A stretch of DNA of 64,000 bases, taken from contig CAWCHK010000002.1 of the NCBI GenBank assembly GCA_963795385.1, positions 186,001-250,000 on the forward strand, in the 5' to 3' direction. The position numbers and the translations under genes were made by a program. Position 1 is the stretch's first letter. Every line of letters starts with the position of its first letter. The notes below the pieces were generated by a model, which saw nothing but the letters and a program-made list of their open reading frames with translations, did no database searches and had not been told where the DNA came from. This DNA comes from CAVURS01 sp963795385 (GTDB lineage Bacteria; Actinomycetota; Actinomycetes; Actinomycetales; CAVURS01). Shown one piece after another: positions 30,839-39,966 of this stretch.

Positions 30839-31317
30839 CCGAGCTCACGCCTCGGCTCACCCATCTCGATGCGCAGGGGCAGGCCCGGATGGTCGACGTG
30901 TCGGCCAAGGACGTGACGGTCCGCGAGGCGACCGCGCGGGGGCGGGTGCTGCTCGGTGCGCCAGCCGTCGCGGCCCTGCGGGACGGCACGGTGCCCAAGG
31001 GCGACGCGCTCGCCGTGGCCCGGATCGCGGGCCTGCAGGCGGCGAAGCGCACGCCCGACCTCATCCCGCTGGCGCACCCGGTCGCCGTGCACGGCGTGAC
31101 GGTCGAGCTGAACGTCGCGGACGACGGCGTCGATATCAGTGCAGTGGTGCGCACCGCGGACCGGACGGGAGTGGAGATGGAGGCCCTGACCTGCGTCGCC
31201 GTCGCGGCTCTCGCCCTCATCGACATGATCAAGGCCGTCGACCGGACGGCGCGGATCACCGACGTCCGGGTGGTCGCCAAGTCCGGCGGGCGCTCGGGCG
31301 ACTGGACCGCGCCGTGA
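30835..31317 (+). CDS. moaC: Cyclic pyranopterin monophosphate synthase
   Basis: 160 residues, the usual size. MoaC finishes the first stage of molybdenum-cofactor synthesis, converting the MoaA product to cyclic pyranopterin. Conserved stretches: RMVDVSAKDVTVREATARG, KGDALAVARIAGLQAAKRT, IPLAHPVAVHGV and GVEMEALTCVAVAALALIDM, carrying the active-site Lys, His and Glu-Met-Glu motif. It overlaps moeA at its start and mog at its stop by four bases each. No moaA is seen in the window. Confidence 0.94.
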   Translation: MTELTPRLTHLDAQGQARMVDVSAKDVTVREATARGRVLLGAPAVAALRDGTVPKGDALAVARIAGLQAAKRTPDLIPLAHPVAVHGVTVELNVADDGVDISAVVRTADRTGVEMEALTCVAVAALALIDMIKAVDRTARITDVRVVAKSGGRSGDWTAP

Positions 31318-31810
31318 AGAGCGCCGGGCGGGCTCTCGTCGTGACCGTGTCCGGCCGGGCCTGGGCGGGCGTCTACGCCGACAAGGGCGGCCCGATCCTG
31401 GTGGATGGCTTGCGGCACATGGGTTTCGACGTCTCAGGGCCGGTCGTGGTGCCGGACGGTGAACCGGTCAGGCCGCCCTGCGGGAGGGCCTCTCCGCGGC
31501 GTACGACGTGATCGTGACGACCGGAGGCACGGGCTTGAGCCCGACCGACCGTACGCCGGAGATGACCAGGCCGCTGCTCGACTTCGAGGTGCCGGGGATC
31601 GCCGAGGCGCTGCGCAGCTACGGTGCGGCGCAAGGGATCCCGACGGCGGTGTTCAGCCGGGGCGTGGTCGGTGTGGCCGGCCGGACCCTCGTCGTCAACC
31701 TGCCGGGGTCGTCCGGAGGCTGCCGCGACGGCCTGGTCGTGCTGACGCCGCTGCTCCCTCACGCGGTCGACCAGGTCCGCGGCGGTGACCACCCCAGGTC
31801 CGGTGGCTGA
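31314..31810 (+). CDS. mog: MogA/MoaB-type molybdopterin adenylyltransferase, one frameshift
   Basis: Adenylylates molybdopterin before MoeA acts. The GTG at 31314 overlaps the moaC stop and reads RALVVTVSGRAWAGVYADKGGP. The catalytic motif is TTGGTGLSPTDRTPE, followed by FSRGVVGVAGRTLVVNLPGSSGG. A single missing base near 31470 (GTCAGGCC where GTCCAGGCC is expected, Val-Gln-Ala) breaks the frame between the two halves; this is one of the few resolved breaks that is a loss rather than a gain. Corrected length is about 165 residues, normal for the family. Confidence 0.88.
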
Positions 31811-31811
31811 C

Positions 31812-32411
31812 ATGGCGTACGGCTGGCCGGTCACGGTGACCGAGGGCCCGATCGGGCTGCGGCCGCTGCGTCATCGCGACGAGGGTGCGTGGCACGACCT
31901 GCGGGCCCGCAACACCGGGTGGCTCCAGCGGTGGGAGGCGACGGCGCCGGACCTGACCGGGCCGCCGCTGCGGTTCAGCCAGCTGGTCCGGCACTACCGC
32001 GCGGAGGGGCGGGCCGGGCGGATGCTGCCCTGGGTGATCACCTGGGAGGACCAGATCGTCGGGCAGCTGACCGTCGGGTCGATCCAGTGGGGCTCGCTGC
32101 GCTGCGCGCAGATGGGCTACTGGATCGCCCAGTCCTACGCCGGGCGCGGGATCGTCCCGACGGCGGTGGCGATGGCGACGGACTACTGCCTGGGCACGCT
32201 GGGGCTGCACCGGATCGAGATCAACATCCGGCCGGAGAACGCCGCGAGCCTGCGGGTGGTGGAGAAGCTCGGCTTCCGGGACGAGGGCCTGCGGGTGAGG
32301 TACCTGCACATCGACGGGGCCTGGCGCGACCACCGGACCTTCGCCCTGACCACCGAGGACCTGTCCCTCCCGATGCTCTCCCGCTGGCGCGCGTCCCACC
32401 ACACCCCCTGA
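31812..32411 (+). CDS. GNAT acetyltransferase, RimJ/RimL type
   Basis: 199 residues. The fold is that of ribosomal-protein N-acetyltransferases: an N-terminal LRPLRHRDEGAWHDLRARN, substrate loop, then QMGYWIAQSYAGRGIVPTAV, where the acetyl-CoA-binding Q/RxxGxG/A motif reads QSYAGRG, and LHRIEINIRPENAASLRVVEKLGF. I prefer the ATG at 31812, one base beyond the mog stop; a GTG at 31785 would overlap mog by 26 bases. Position between mog and sepX is conserved in actinobacteria. The acetylated target is not shown by sequence. Confidence 0.87.
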   Translation: MAYGWPVTVTEGPIGLRPLRHRDEGAWHDLRARNTGWLQRWEATAPDLTGPPLRFSQLVRHYRAEGRAGRMLPWVITWEDQIVGQLTVGSIQWGSLRCAQMGYWIAQSYAGRGIVPTAVAMATDYCLGTLGLHRIEINIRPENAASLRVVEKLGFRDEGLRVRYLHIDGAWRDHRTFALTTEDLSLPMLSRWRASHHTP

Positions 32412-32445
32412 CCCGCACGCCCCCTGACCCGCACACCCCACTGTC

Positions 32446-32528
32446 TTGGCCGTCGGTTCCGGGTTTGGCCGTCGGTTCCGGGTTTTTGGAGGGGATTTCG
32501 GGCCCGATCACCCGGACTCGACGGCCAA
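32446..32528. repeat. Two direct copies and one inverted copy of a TTGGCCGTCG element
   Basis: In the 216-base gap 32412-32627, TTGGCCGTCGGTTCCGGG occurs at 32446-32463 and 32465-32482; CGACGGCCAA, the complement of its first half, follows at 32519-32528. The second copy and the inverted copy can form a 10-11-bp stem. It could be a terminator of the mog-rimJ operon or an operator for sepX. No gene is seen in the gap. Confidence 0.6.
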
Positions 32529-32627
32529 AGGGCTGGTGAAAGACCCCGATCCCACCAGTCACAGCAGCCTCATGAGCGACACACCGCCCGGGGTCCGTGC
32601 TGCGTGGGTGCTCCGCGCCTACCGTCG

Positions 32628-33743
32628 GTGAGCGTGGACCCCAGCAGCCTGATCTTCGTCGTCATCATCGGGATCTGGGCTGTCTACCTCCTGCAGCACT
32701 GGGTGCGGCGCCGCGAGCAGCTGGCGACCTCGCGCTCGGTCGACCGCTTCTCCGAGGCGATGCGCATCCTCGAGCGCCGGGCTCCGATCCCGGTCGCGCT
32801 GCCCACCCACCAGAACCGTTCGTACGTCGTCGCGTCCACCGTCTCGTCGAGGTCTGCGCGCATCACGCAGACCGCCCAGACGTCGGTGGCCGGCCGCCCG
32901 GAGGTCGCCATGAAGCAGGCCCCGAACCGCCCCTCCACCTCTCCCTCCACCGGCGCGGCCGCCGGCTCGCCCGGCCGTCCGGCCCGACCGACCGGTGCCG
33001 GCCGTCCGGCCCGACCGACCGGTGCCGGCCGTTCGGCCCGGACCGCCGTCCCGCGGCGTACCCATCGCTTCCGGGCACTCGTCCTGCTGACCCTGCTGGT
33101 GGCGACACCGGCGATGTGGGCGGCCCACGTCTGGGGCACGCTCTACACCTGGCCCGCCCTCCTGGTGTCGGCGCTGTTCGGGCTCGACCTGCTGGCGGTC
33201 CGCCGGTCGGTACGCCGCGCGGCGTCCCGGCGGCGCACGGTGGCCCGCACCGCTCCGGCCGGTGCCCGACCGGTCCGCCAGCGGCCCGCCGCCCAGCCCG
33301 CCCGAGCCCGTGGGGACGCGGCCCACACCGCGCGCAGCGAGCGGGAGGGGCGGATCGAGAAGCAGGCCAAGCCGTTCCCGGCGCCGGTGCGAGCACGTGC
33401 TCGCTCGGCCTCGGCCTCGGGGTCGGCCGCCCCGGCGACCTCCGCCGCCCGGAGCGGTACGGCGACCACCCAAGGCGGCGCTCCGGCCGAGGTCGTCCCG
33501 GTGCACAGCCAGGACGCCGTCACCGAAGTGATCGTGCTGGAGGGCGAGTGGGCGCCGGTGGCCGTGCCACGGCCGACGTACACGATGAAGGCCAAAGCCG
33601 AGCGGCGAGCCGACGACGCAGCGGGCCCGCTCGAGGCGGACTCGGAGTCGGCCCCGGCCCGCGAGCCGCTGCAACCGGCGGTCATGGTCGACGAGCTGGA
33701 CCTCGACTCGGTGCTCGACCGGCGCCGGGCCGCGGGGGAGTAG
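32628..33743 (+). CDS. sepX: Divisome protein SepX/GlpR
   Basis: 371 residues. An N-terminal membrane helix (SSLIFVVIIGIWAVYLLQHWV, about residues 5-25) is followed by a cytosolic stretch RSVDRFSEAMRILERRAP, both diagnostic of the SepX/GlpR family that joins the cell-division machinery in Streptomyces and mycobacteria. A long Pro/Ala/Arg linker holds two copies of GRPARPTGA; two more membrane helices lie around 150-190 (ALVLLTLLVATPAMWAAHVWG). The C-terminal third is acidic, ending LDSVLDRRRAAGE. Start is GTG 32628, or GTG 32634 two codons later. Gene order after galU-moeA-moaC-mog-rimJ supports the call. Confidence 0.85.
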   Translation: MSVDPSSLIFVVIIGIWAVYLLQHWVRRREQLATSRSVDRFSEAMRILERRAPIPVALPTHQNRSYVVASTVSSRSARITQTAQTSVAGRPEVAMKQAPNRPSTSPSTGAAAGSPGRPARPTGAGRPARPTGAGRSARTAVPRRTHRFRALVLLTLLVATPAMWAAHVWGTLYTWPALLVSALFGLDLLAVRRSVRRAASRRRTVARTAPAGARPVRQRPAAQPARARGDAAHTARSEREGRIEKQAKPFPAPVRARARSASASGSAAPATSAARSGTATTQGGAPAEVVPVHSQDAVTEVIVLEGEWAPVAVPRPTYTMKAKAERRADDAAGPLEADSESAPAREPLQPAVMVDELDLDSVLDRRRAAGE

Positions 33744-33804
33744 GGCTGGCGGCCGCTCCGGCTGGGGCACCCCTCGTGCTGCGGTAACCTTGCCGCTGGT
33801 TCAA

Positions 33805-33877
33805 GGGGCTGTGGCGCAGCTGGTAGCGCACCTCGTTCGCAACGAGGGGGTCAGGGGTTCGAGTCCCCTCAGCTCCA
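33805..33877 (+). tRNA. tRNA-Ala (anticodon CGC)
   Basis: A 73-base cloverleaf: acceptor GGGGCTG pairs with CAGCTCC, D-arm GCGC/GCGC, anticodon stem CCTCG/CGAGG with loop TTCGCAA giving anticodon CGC (reads GCG), and T-arm AGGGG-TTCGAGT-CCCCT. The discriminator is A; the 3' CCA is not fully encoded (ACCC follows). It stands alone between sepX and the dehydrogenase gene. Confidence 0.95.
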
Positions 33878-33920
33878 CCCGGTTCGGGCCGATCCAGAGC
33901 AGCGCGCTCACCGTCGTGGT

Positions 33921-35105
33921 CTAGGCGAACCCTGAGCCGAGAGCTCGTCGCAGCCGTTCCCGCTGCTCCTCGAGCCAGCGAGCTGCCTGCTTGGTGAATC
34001 GTCGGAACTGGAGATCGGTCACCGCTTGTGCGGCATCCGCAGTCGTCTGCTGTCGGCGGCGCGAAGCTTCCTGGTCGTCGGGCGGTGGCTCACTCATGAC
34101 GGGTTGCACGAGGACCTTCGGCCCGGGGCCGGCGTCCGCGGGCCGCCACCCTCCGAGCACCGCCGCGACCTCGTCCAGCCCGACCGTCGCAGCGACCAGC
34201 GGGCGCGGGTCGACCGCCCCCACGGCGTACTGCTCGATCGCTCCGGCCAGCCCCTGCGAGCCGCCGAGGATGCCGACCGCCGTCACGTCCTTCAGGACGA
34301 GGGTGCGGGTGTCGACCTCGCTCCGCGTCCCGGCCAGCCCGATGTAGACCACTCGCCGGCCGGGCTCGACCAGGTCCAGCGCCAACGCAGGCAGCGCGGC
34401 GGCGTTGGACGCGTCGACGACCGCGTCCCAGCGCAGGGACGGCAGCTCCGACGCCGTCCACACCCCGGCGAAGCCGCCGGACCGCGCCACGCCCAGCTCC
34501 GCCTCGGACCGACCCATCAGGTGCACCTCGATCCCTTGGGCCCGAGCGAATTCCGCCGCCAACAGGCCGATGGCCCCGGTCCCCAGCACCAGCAGCCGCT
34601 CGCCCGCCGCCAGCGCCGCGCCCCGGACGGCCCGCAGCGCGTTGCCGCCCGGCTCCACCATCGCGCCGGCCGTGTCGTCGACCGCGTCCGGCAGCTCCAG
34701 CAAGGCCGGCGCTGGCACGGCCAGCTGCTCGGCGAGCGCGCCGGGCATCCCGCGCCGGATGCCGATCTCGAACCGCTGCTCGCACACGTGGTGCCGCCCG
34801 GCGAGACAGCGCTCGCACTGCCCGCAGCCGACCATCGTGTCGCCGGTGACCCGCCGCCCGAGCCATCGCCCGTCCACGCCCGCGCCCAGCGCCGAGACCC
34901 TCCCGCACCACTCGTGACCCAGTCGCACCGGGTACGCCGCGTGGCCCTGGTGCAGGTAGGCCATCTCGCCGGTGAAGAACTCGACATCGGTGCCGCACAA
35001 GCCGACTCGCGCGATGTCGACGACGACCTGACCCGGCGCGGCCACCGGCGGCGGGACGTCCCGCACCGATCCCGAGCCTGGCCCGCTCACGACGAAGGCC
35101 CTCAT
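33921..35105 (-). CDS. Zinc-dependent alcohol/polyol dehydrogenase with C-terminal extension
   Basis: 394 residues, medium-chain dehydrogenase family. Catalytic zinc ligands are in GLCGTDVEFF and LGHEWCGRVSALG; the structural zinc lobe is CGQCERCLAGRHHVC with four Cys; the NAD(P)-binding loop is LVLGTGAIGLLAAEF. The core ends about residue 338 (KVLVQPVM), and a further 55 charged, helical residues ending RRALGSGFA follow, which I have not seen in this family. ATG at 35105. It is divergent from a sugar-acid dehydratase gene (115 bases between), so the two may act in one sugar or polyol pathway, oxidising the sugar before dehydration. Confidence 0.85.
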   Translation of the reverse strand: MRAFVVSGPGSGSVRDVPPPVAAPGQVVVDIARVGLCGTDVEFFTGEMAYLHQGHAAYPVRLGHEWCGRVSALGAGVDGRWLGRRVTGDTMVGCGQCERCLAGRHHVCEQRFEIGIRRGMPGALAEQLAVPAPALLELPDAVDDTAGAMVEPGGNALRAVRGAALAAGERLLVLGTGAIGLLAAEFARAQGIEVHLMGRSEAELGVARSGGFAGVWTASELPSLRWDAVVDASNAAALPALALDLVEPGRRVVYIGLAGTRSEVDTRTLVLKDVTAVGILGGSQGLAGAIEQYAVGAVDPRPLVAATVGLDEVAAVLGGWRPADAGPGPKVLVQPVMSEPPPDDQEASRRRQQTTADAAQAVTDLQFRRFTKQAARWLEEQRERLRRALGSGFA

Positions 35106-35219
35106 CCGCACCGCCCCGAGCGCACGGCCACCGAGCGACGGCGGCAGCGGTACGGGGTCGGAGGCGCGATGCTGGGAATATAGGGCGTCATTCGCGACCG
35201 GTGGAAGGCAGCACAGACC

Positions 35220-36935
35220 GTGGCCGAGCAACGCAGTGCGCAGTGGTACGCCGGCACCGACCGCAATGCCTACATCCACCGAGCCTGGATGCGGCGCGGA
35301 CTGCCCGCGCACGCCTTCGACGGCCGGCCGCACATCGCCATCGCCAACACCGCCTCCGACCTCACGCCCTGCAATGCCCATCTCGACGAGGTGGCCGAGA
35401 GCGTCAAGCAGGGCGTCTTCGAGGCCGGCGGCATCCCGCTCAACCTGCCCGTCGTGTCGCTCGGCGAGACGCTGGTCCGCCCGACGGCGATGCTCTGGCG
35501 CAACCTGGCCGCGATGGCCATCGAGGAGATGTTGCGGGCCAACCCGATCGACGGCGTCGTGCTACTCGGTGGCTGCGACAAGACCATCCCGGCGCTCGTG
35601 ATGGCCGCGGCCTCGGTCGACCTGCCGGCCGTCGTCGTCCCCGGCGGCCCGATGCTGACCGGGACCTTCCGCGGCCAGCCCCTGGGCTGCGGCACCGACG
35701 TGTGGCGGCTCTCCGAGGAGGTCCGCGCCGGTGACCTCTCCGAGGCCGACTTCATCCGCTCCGAGTCCTCGATGATCCGCAGCCGCGGCCACTGCAACAC
35801 CATGGGTACGGCGTCCACGATGGCCCTCGTCGCCGAGGCGCTGGGTCTCGTGCTGCCCGGCCTCGCCGGCACCCCCGCGCCGGACAGCCGGCTCCTCGAG
35901 AGCGCCCACGCGACCGGGCGGCTCGCGGTCGAGATGGTGGCGGACGAGCGACGCCCGAGCACCATCGTCACTCGCGGGTCCTTCCTCAACGCCATCGTCG
36001 CCCTGGCCGCCATCGGCGGCTCGACCAATGCGGTGGTCCACCTGCTCGCGATCGCCGGCCGGCTGGGCGTCGAGCTGACGCAGGACGACTTCGACCGCAC
36101 CGGCGCCGACGTCCCGTTGCTGGTCGACCTGCAGCCGGCCGGGCGGTACCTCATGGAGGACTTGCACCGTGCCGGTGGCCTGCTCGCCGTCCTGCGCCAG
36201 GTCGAGGACCGGCTCGACCGCGCGGCGGTCACCGTGACCGGTCGGCCCCTCGTCGACTACCTGCCGGGTGCCGAGATCTGGGACCGCGAGGTCATCCGGA
36301 CGCGGGAGGAGCCGCTGCAGCCGGCGGCCGGAATCGCTGTCCTGTATGGGAATCTGGCGCCCGACGGCGCCGTCATCAAGCCCGCCGCGGCCTCCCCCCA
36401 CCTGCTGCGCCATCGCGGCCCGGCCGTCGTCTTCGACTCGATCGAGGACCTCCGTGAGCGGATCGACGACCCGGACCTCGAGGTCGACGCGGACTCCGTG
36501 CTCGTCCTGCGCGGCTGCGGACCGCGCGGCTACCCGGGGATGCCCGAGGTGGCCAACCTGCCCCTGCCGACCAAGCTCCTGCGCCAGGGCGTGCGTGACA
36601 TGGTGCGGATCTGCGACGGCCGGATGAGCGGGACCGCCTACGGCACAGTCGTTCTGCACGTCGCGCCGGAGGCGGCAGCCGGCGGCCCGCTGGCCCTGGT
36701 GCGGACCGGCGACCTGATCGAGCTGGACGTCGCTGAGCGCCGGCTCCACCTCCACGTCAGCCCCGAGGAGCTGGCCGCCCGGACCGCCGACCCGGCGACC
36801 ACCGCGGCGTACGCGCATCCCGGCCGGGGCTGGGAGCGGCTCTACGTGCAGACCGTCCAGCAGGCCAACACCGGCGCCGACCTGGACTTCCTGGTCGGCG
36901 CCAGCGGGCACCAGGTCTCCCGCGAGTCGCACTGA
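35220..36935 (+). CDS. IlvD/EDD-family sugar-acid dehydratase
   Basis: 571 residues. The Fe-S and Mg-binding motifs are VLLGGCDKTIPALVMAAA and RSRGHCNTMGTASTMALVAEALG; the C-terminal part holds VLRGCGPRGYPGMPEV and ICDGRMSGTAYG, with the conserved DGRxSG. This size and the start QWYAGTDRNAYIHRAWMRRGLP match the arabonate/xylonate/galactonate dehydratase branch rather than IlvD of branched-chain amino-acid synthesis, whose start is different. It would convert an aldonic acid to a 2-keto-3-deoxy acid. GTG start at 35220. Partner is probably the divergent dehydrogenase. Specific substrate not determinable here. Confidence 0.85.
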   Translation: MAEQRSAQWYAGTDRNAYIHRAWMRRGLPAHAFDGRPHIAIANTASDLTPCNAHLDEVAESVKQGVFEAGGIPLNLPVVSLGETLVRPTAMLWRNLAAMAIEEMLRANPIDGVVLLGGCDKTIPALVMAAASVDLPAVVVPGGPMLTGTFRGQPLGCGTDVWRLSEEVRAGDLSEADFIRSESSMIRSRGHCNTMGTASTMALVAEALGLVLPGLAGTPAPDSRLLESAHATGRLAVEMVADERRPSTIVTRGSFLNAIVALAAIGGSTNAVVHLLAIAGRLGVELTQDDFDRTGADVPLLVDLQPAGRYLMEDLHRAGGLLAVLRQVEDRLDRAAVTVTGRPLVDYLPGAEIWDREVIRTREEPLQPAAGIAVLYGNLAPDGAVIKPAAASPHLLRHRGPAVVFDSIEDLRERIDDPDLEVDADSVLVLRGCGPRGYPGMPEVANLPLPTKLLRQGVRDMVRICDGRMSGTAYGTVVLHVAPEAAAGGPLALVRTGDLIELDVAERRLHLHVSPEELAARTADPATTAAYAHPGRGWERLYVQTVQQANTGADLDFLVGASGHQVSRESH

Positions 36936-36983
36936 CCTCGGCATTTGCTGGACGCCCCCCGGCCGTCAGCGCAGAATCAACGC

Positions 36984-39576
36984 GTGCAGTTGCTCGAACG
37001 CAAGGCCCAGCTCGCCGCCCTGGACGAGTACGTCCGGGAGGCGGCTGCCGGTCAGGGCCGGCTCGTCCTGCTCTCGGGTGAGGCCGGCGTCGGCAAGTCG
37101 ACCCTCGTCGAGCGGGTCGAGGCCGACCTCAGCGGGGCGCGCTGGTGCTGGGGAGCCTGCGACAGCCTCTTCACCCCGCGACCGCTCGCGCCGCTGCACG
37201 ACATCGCCGGCGCCCTCGGCGGCGAGCTGGCCGAGCTCTGCCGGGCCGACGCCCCGCGGGAGCAGCTGTTCACCGCGTTGCTGCGCCAGCTCAGCGACCC
37301 CGGCGCCTTCACCGTCTGCATCGTCGAGGACATCCACTGGGCCGACGAGGCGACGCTCGACCTGCTGCGCTTCCTCGGCCGCCGGATCCGCGACGCGCGT
37401 GTGCTGATCGTCGTCACCTACCGCGACGAGGGGCTGGGCGCCAGCGAGCCGCTGCGGGTGGCTCTCGGAGAGCTCGCGACGCAGCGGACGACCCGGCGGG
37501 TGAGCCTGCCCACCCTGTCGGCCGAGGCGGTGTCCGCGTTGCTGCAGGGCAGCGACCTCGACCCGGACCAGGTGTTCCAGCTCACCGGCGGGAACCCGTT
37601 CTACGTCAACGAGATCCTGCGCCACGGCGTCGGTGAGCTGCCGACGTCGGCGCGGGATGCCGTCCTCGCCCACGTGGCCTCGCTCAACGCCGAGGCCCGG
37701 CAGGTGGTGGACGTCGCCGCGCTGATCGGCCAGCGGGTCGAGCCGGCCTTGCTGGATGCCGTGACCCGGGCGAGCCCGGACGTCCTGGACGACGTCGTCG
37801 GGTCGGGTGTCCTCATCGCCGACGGCGAGCGCCTGCGCTTCCGCCACGAGATCGCCCGGCTGGCAGTCGAACAGGCGATCGGCAGGCATCGCCGCGCGCC
37901 GATCCATCGCGCCGTGCTCGACGCCCTGGTGGGGACCGGCTGCGTGGACGAGGCTCGCCTGGCCTATCACGCCGACGGCTCGGGTGACGCCGCCCTCGTC
38001 CTGACGCACGCGCCCAAAGCCGCTGCCCGCGCGGCCGAGCTGGCGGCGCACCGCGAGGCCGCGGCGCAGTACGAGCGGGCGCTACGGTTCGTCGCCGGGG
38101 CCGACGTCCGCACGGCCGCCGCGCTCTACGACGCGTACGCCGTGGAGCTCACCATCATCGACCGTTGGCACGAGGCGGCCGAGGCCTGCCAGACCGCCCT
38201 CGCGCTCTGGCGCGAAGTCGGTGACCCCGCGCGGCAGGGCAGCACGCTCGGCCTCTACTCCCGCACCCTGTGGCGCTTGTGTCGCGGAGCCGAGTCCGAC
38301 CGGGCCCTGGAGTCGGGGCTGGCCCTGCTCGAGCCGCTCGGCCCGAGCGCCGAGCTGGCCTGGCTGCTGGCCAGCCGGGCCAGCAGCCGTGGCGAGCAGG
38401 GGCGTAGCGAGGAGGCGATCGAGCTCGCCGCCCGGACCCGCGAGCTGGGCGAGGCCCTCGGCCTGGCCGACGTCCTGTGCGACGCGGCCGACACGCGCGC
38501 CTGGGCGCTGGCCACCCAGGGCGGTGACTGGGAGGGGCCGATGCGCGACGCGCTCGACCTGGCGCTGGCCGCCGGGCTGCCGGTCGACGCCGGGCGGGCG
38601 TACATCAACTTCTACACGATCTACCGGGCCGAGCTCCGGTTCGCCGAGGCCGAGCGCTACTACGTCGAGGGGGTGGCCTTCTGCGACGAGCACGACGTCA
38701 CGACGTTCGGCACCTGCCTGCGCGGCGAGCGGGTCGGAGCGCTCAGCCAGACCGGCCGCTGGGGCGAGGCGATCGCGCTCGCGGGAACCCTCGTCGCGCG
38801 GGCCGTCGCCTCGCCGGTCAACCGGATGGTGCCGCTGACCGAGCTCGGGCTGCTGCATGCCCGGCTGGGGCAGGAGGGCGCCTGGGAGCTGCTGGACGAG
38901 GCTGTCGCCAGCGCGGACGGGCTGGGCGAGCCGTCGTACATCGTCCAGGCCCGGCTCGCGCGGACCGAGGCGCGCTGGCTGGAGGACGACGCCGAGGCGG
39001 CCCTGGCGGAGTTGGAGCGGGCCCAGGCCCAGACGGCCTTCTGCCGTCCGATGACGCGGGCCCAGGTCGCCGCCTGGGGCCGCCGGGTCGGCGCACAGGT
39101 CCCGGCGCCGGGAGACGTCGCCGGTCCCTACGCGCGCGAGGTGGCGGGGGACTGGTCCGGCGCGGCTGGGGAGTGGGACGCGCTGGGCTGCCCGTACGAC
39201 GCGGCGCTGGCCCGGCTCGGCTCGTCCGACGAGGCCGGGCTGCGCGAGGCCCTGGCCGCGCTCGACCGCCTCGGCGCCGCTGCCGGCCGCCCGGCTGGCC
39301 CGGCAGCGGATGCGGGAGGTCGGCATCACGTCGGTCCCCTCAGGTGCCCGGGCCGCGACCCGCGCTCACCCGGCCGGCCTCACGCCGCGCGAGCGCGAGG
39401 TGCTGGAGCTGATCTGCGACGGCCGTACGAACGAGGAGATCTCGGGCCGGCTCTACATCTCGGTGAAGACGGTCGACCACCACGTCTCGGCCGTCCTGGG
39501 CAAGCTCGGCGTGGGGTCGCGCAAGGTCGCTGCCACCGAAGCCGTACGCCGCGGGCTGGTCGCCGCCGGCCGGTAG
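36984..39576 (+). CDS. Large LuxR-family regulator with AAA ATPase domain, one frameshift
   Basis: About 863 residues after correction. The N-terminal STAND-type ATPase has Walker A LSGEAGVGKSTLVERV and Walker B VCIVEDIHWADEATLDLL; a long helical TPR-like region follows (residues about 330-760). The C-terminal helix-turn-helix is LTPREREVLELICDGRTNEEISGRLYISVKTVDHHVSAVLGKLGV in a second frame. The break is an extra C near 39284 (GGCGCCGCTG for GGCGCGCTG), between the TPR region and the helix-turn-helix. GTG start 36984 (VQLLERKAQLAAL). The dehydratase gene is 48 bases upstream on the same strand. Target and ligand are unknown. Confidence 0.87.
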
Positions 39577-39713
39577 TCAGGCACCGGACCGGGGCCGTCG
39601 CCCCGAAGATGGGGAGCCTGCGGGCCCAATATGGGGAACCGCTCCCGATCCGGCGGGCCCGGCCGCGCTCCTACGTTCGTCTCGACCAGTTCCGGACGGA
39701 CGAAGGAGAGATC

Positions 39714-39965
39714 GTGCCCCTCTACATGGATGTGCACACCATCGACGGTGGCGTCGGCGCCGACGACGTGGCGAAGGCCCACATGGCCGACCTGGTGACG
39801 CAGGGCAAGTACGACGTGCGCTACCTGCGCTACTGGGTGAACGAGGACGAGGGCAAGGTCTTCTGCCTCGTCGAGGCGCCCTCGCCGGACGCCGCCTCGA
39901 CCGTGCACCGCGAGGCCCACGGGCTGGTCGCGGACGAGGTCTTCGAAGTGCAGGAGGGCAGCTGA
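39714..39965 (+). CDS. DUF4242 (SCO4226-like, possible nickel-binding) protein
   Basis: 83 residues, beginning MPLYMDVHTIDGGVGADDVAKAH and containing VRYLRYWVNEDEGKVFCLVEAP and HREAHGLVADEVFEVQEGS. This ferredoxin-like fold family includes Streptomyces SCO4226, which binds nickel through His residues; the His-rich positions are present here. GTG 39714 has AAGGAG six bases upstream. The LuxR gene reads through in the same frame upstream, so a naive translation would fuse the two. The stop is one base before the next gene's ATG, so the pair is probably one transcript. Function not known. Confidence 0.85.
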   Translation: MPLYMDVHTIDGGVGADDVAKAHMADLVTQGKYDVRYLRYWVNEDEGKVFCLVEAPSPDAASTVHREAHGLVADEVFEVQEGS

Positions 39966-39966
39966 G

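Noticed and set aside
33805..33877. tRNA-Ala as an integration site for a mobile element
   Set aside because: No integrase gene, no repeated tRNA 3' end and no change of base composition in the following genes.
36945..39965. Apparent 1006-residue fusion of a LuxR ATPase with a DUF4242 protein
   Set aside because: A frameshift near 39284 skips the helix-turn-helix and its stop; the DUF4242 part has its own GTG and ribosome-binding site at 39714.
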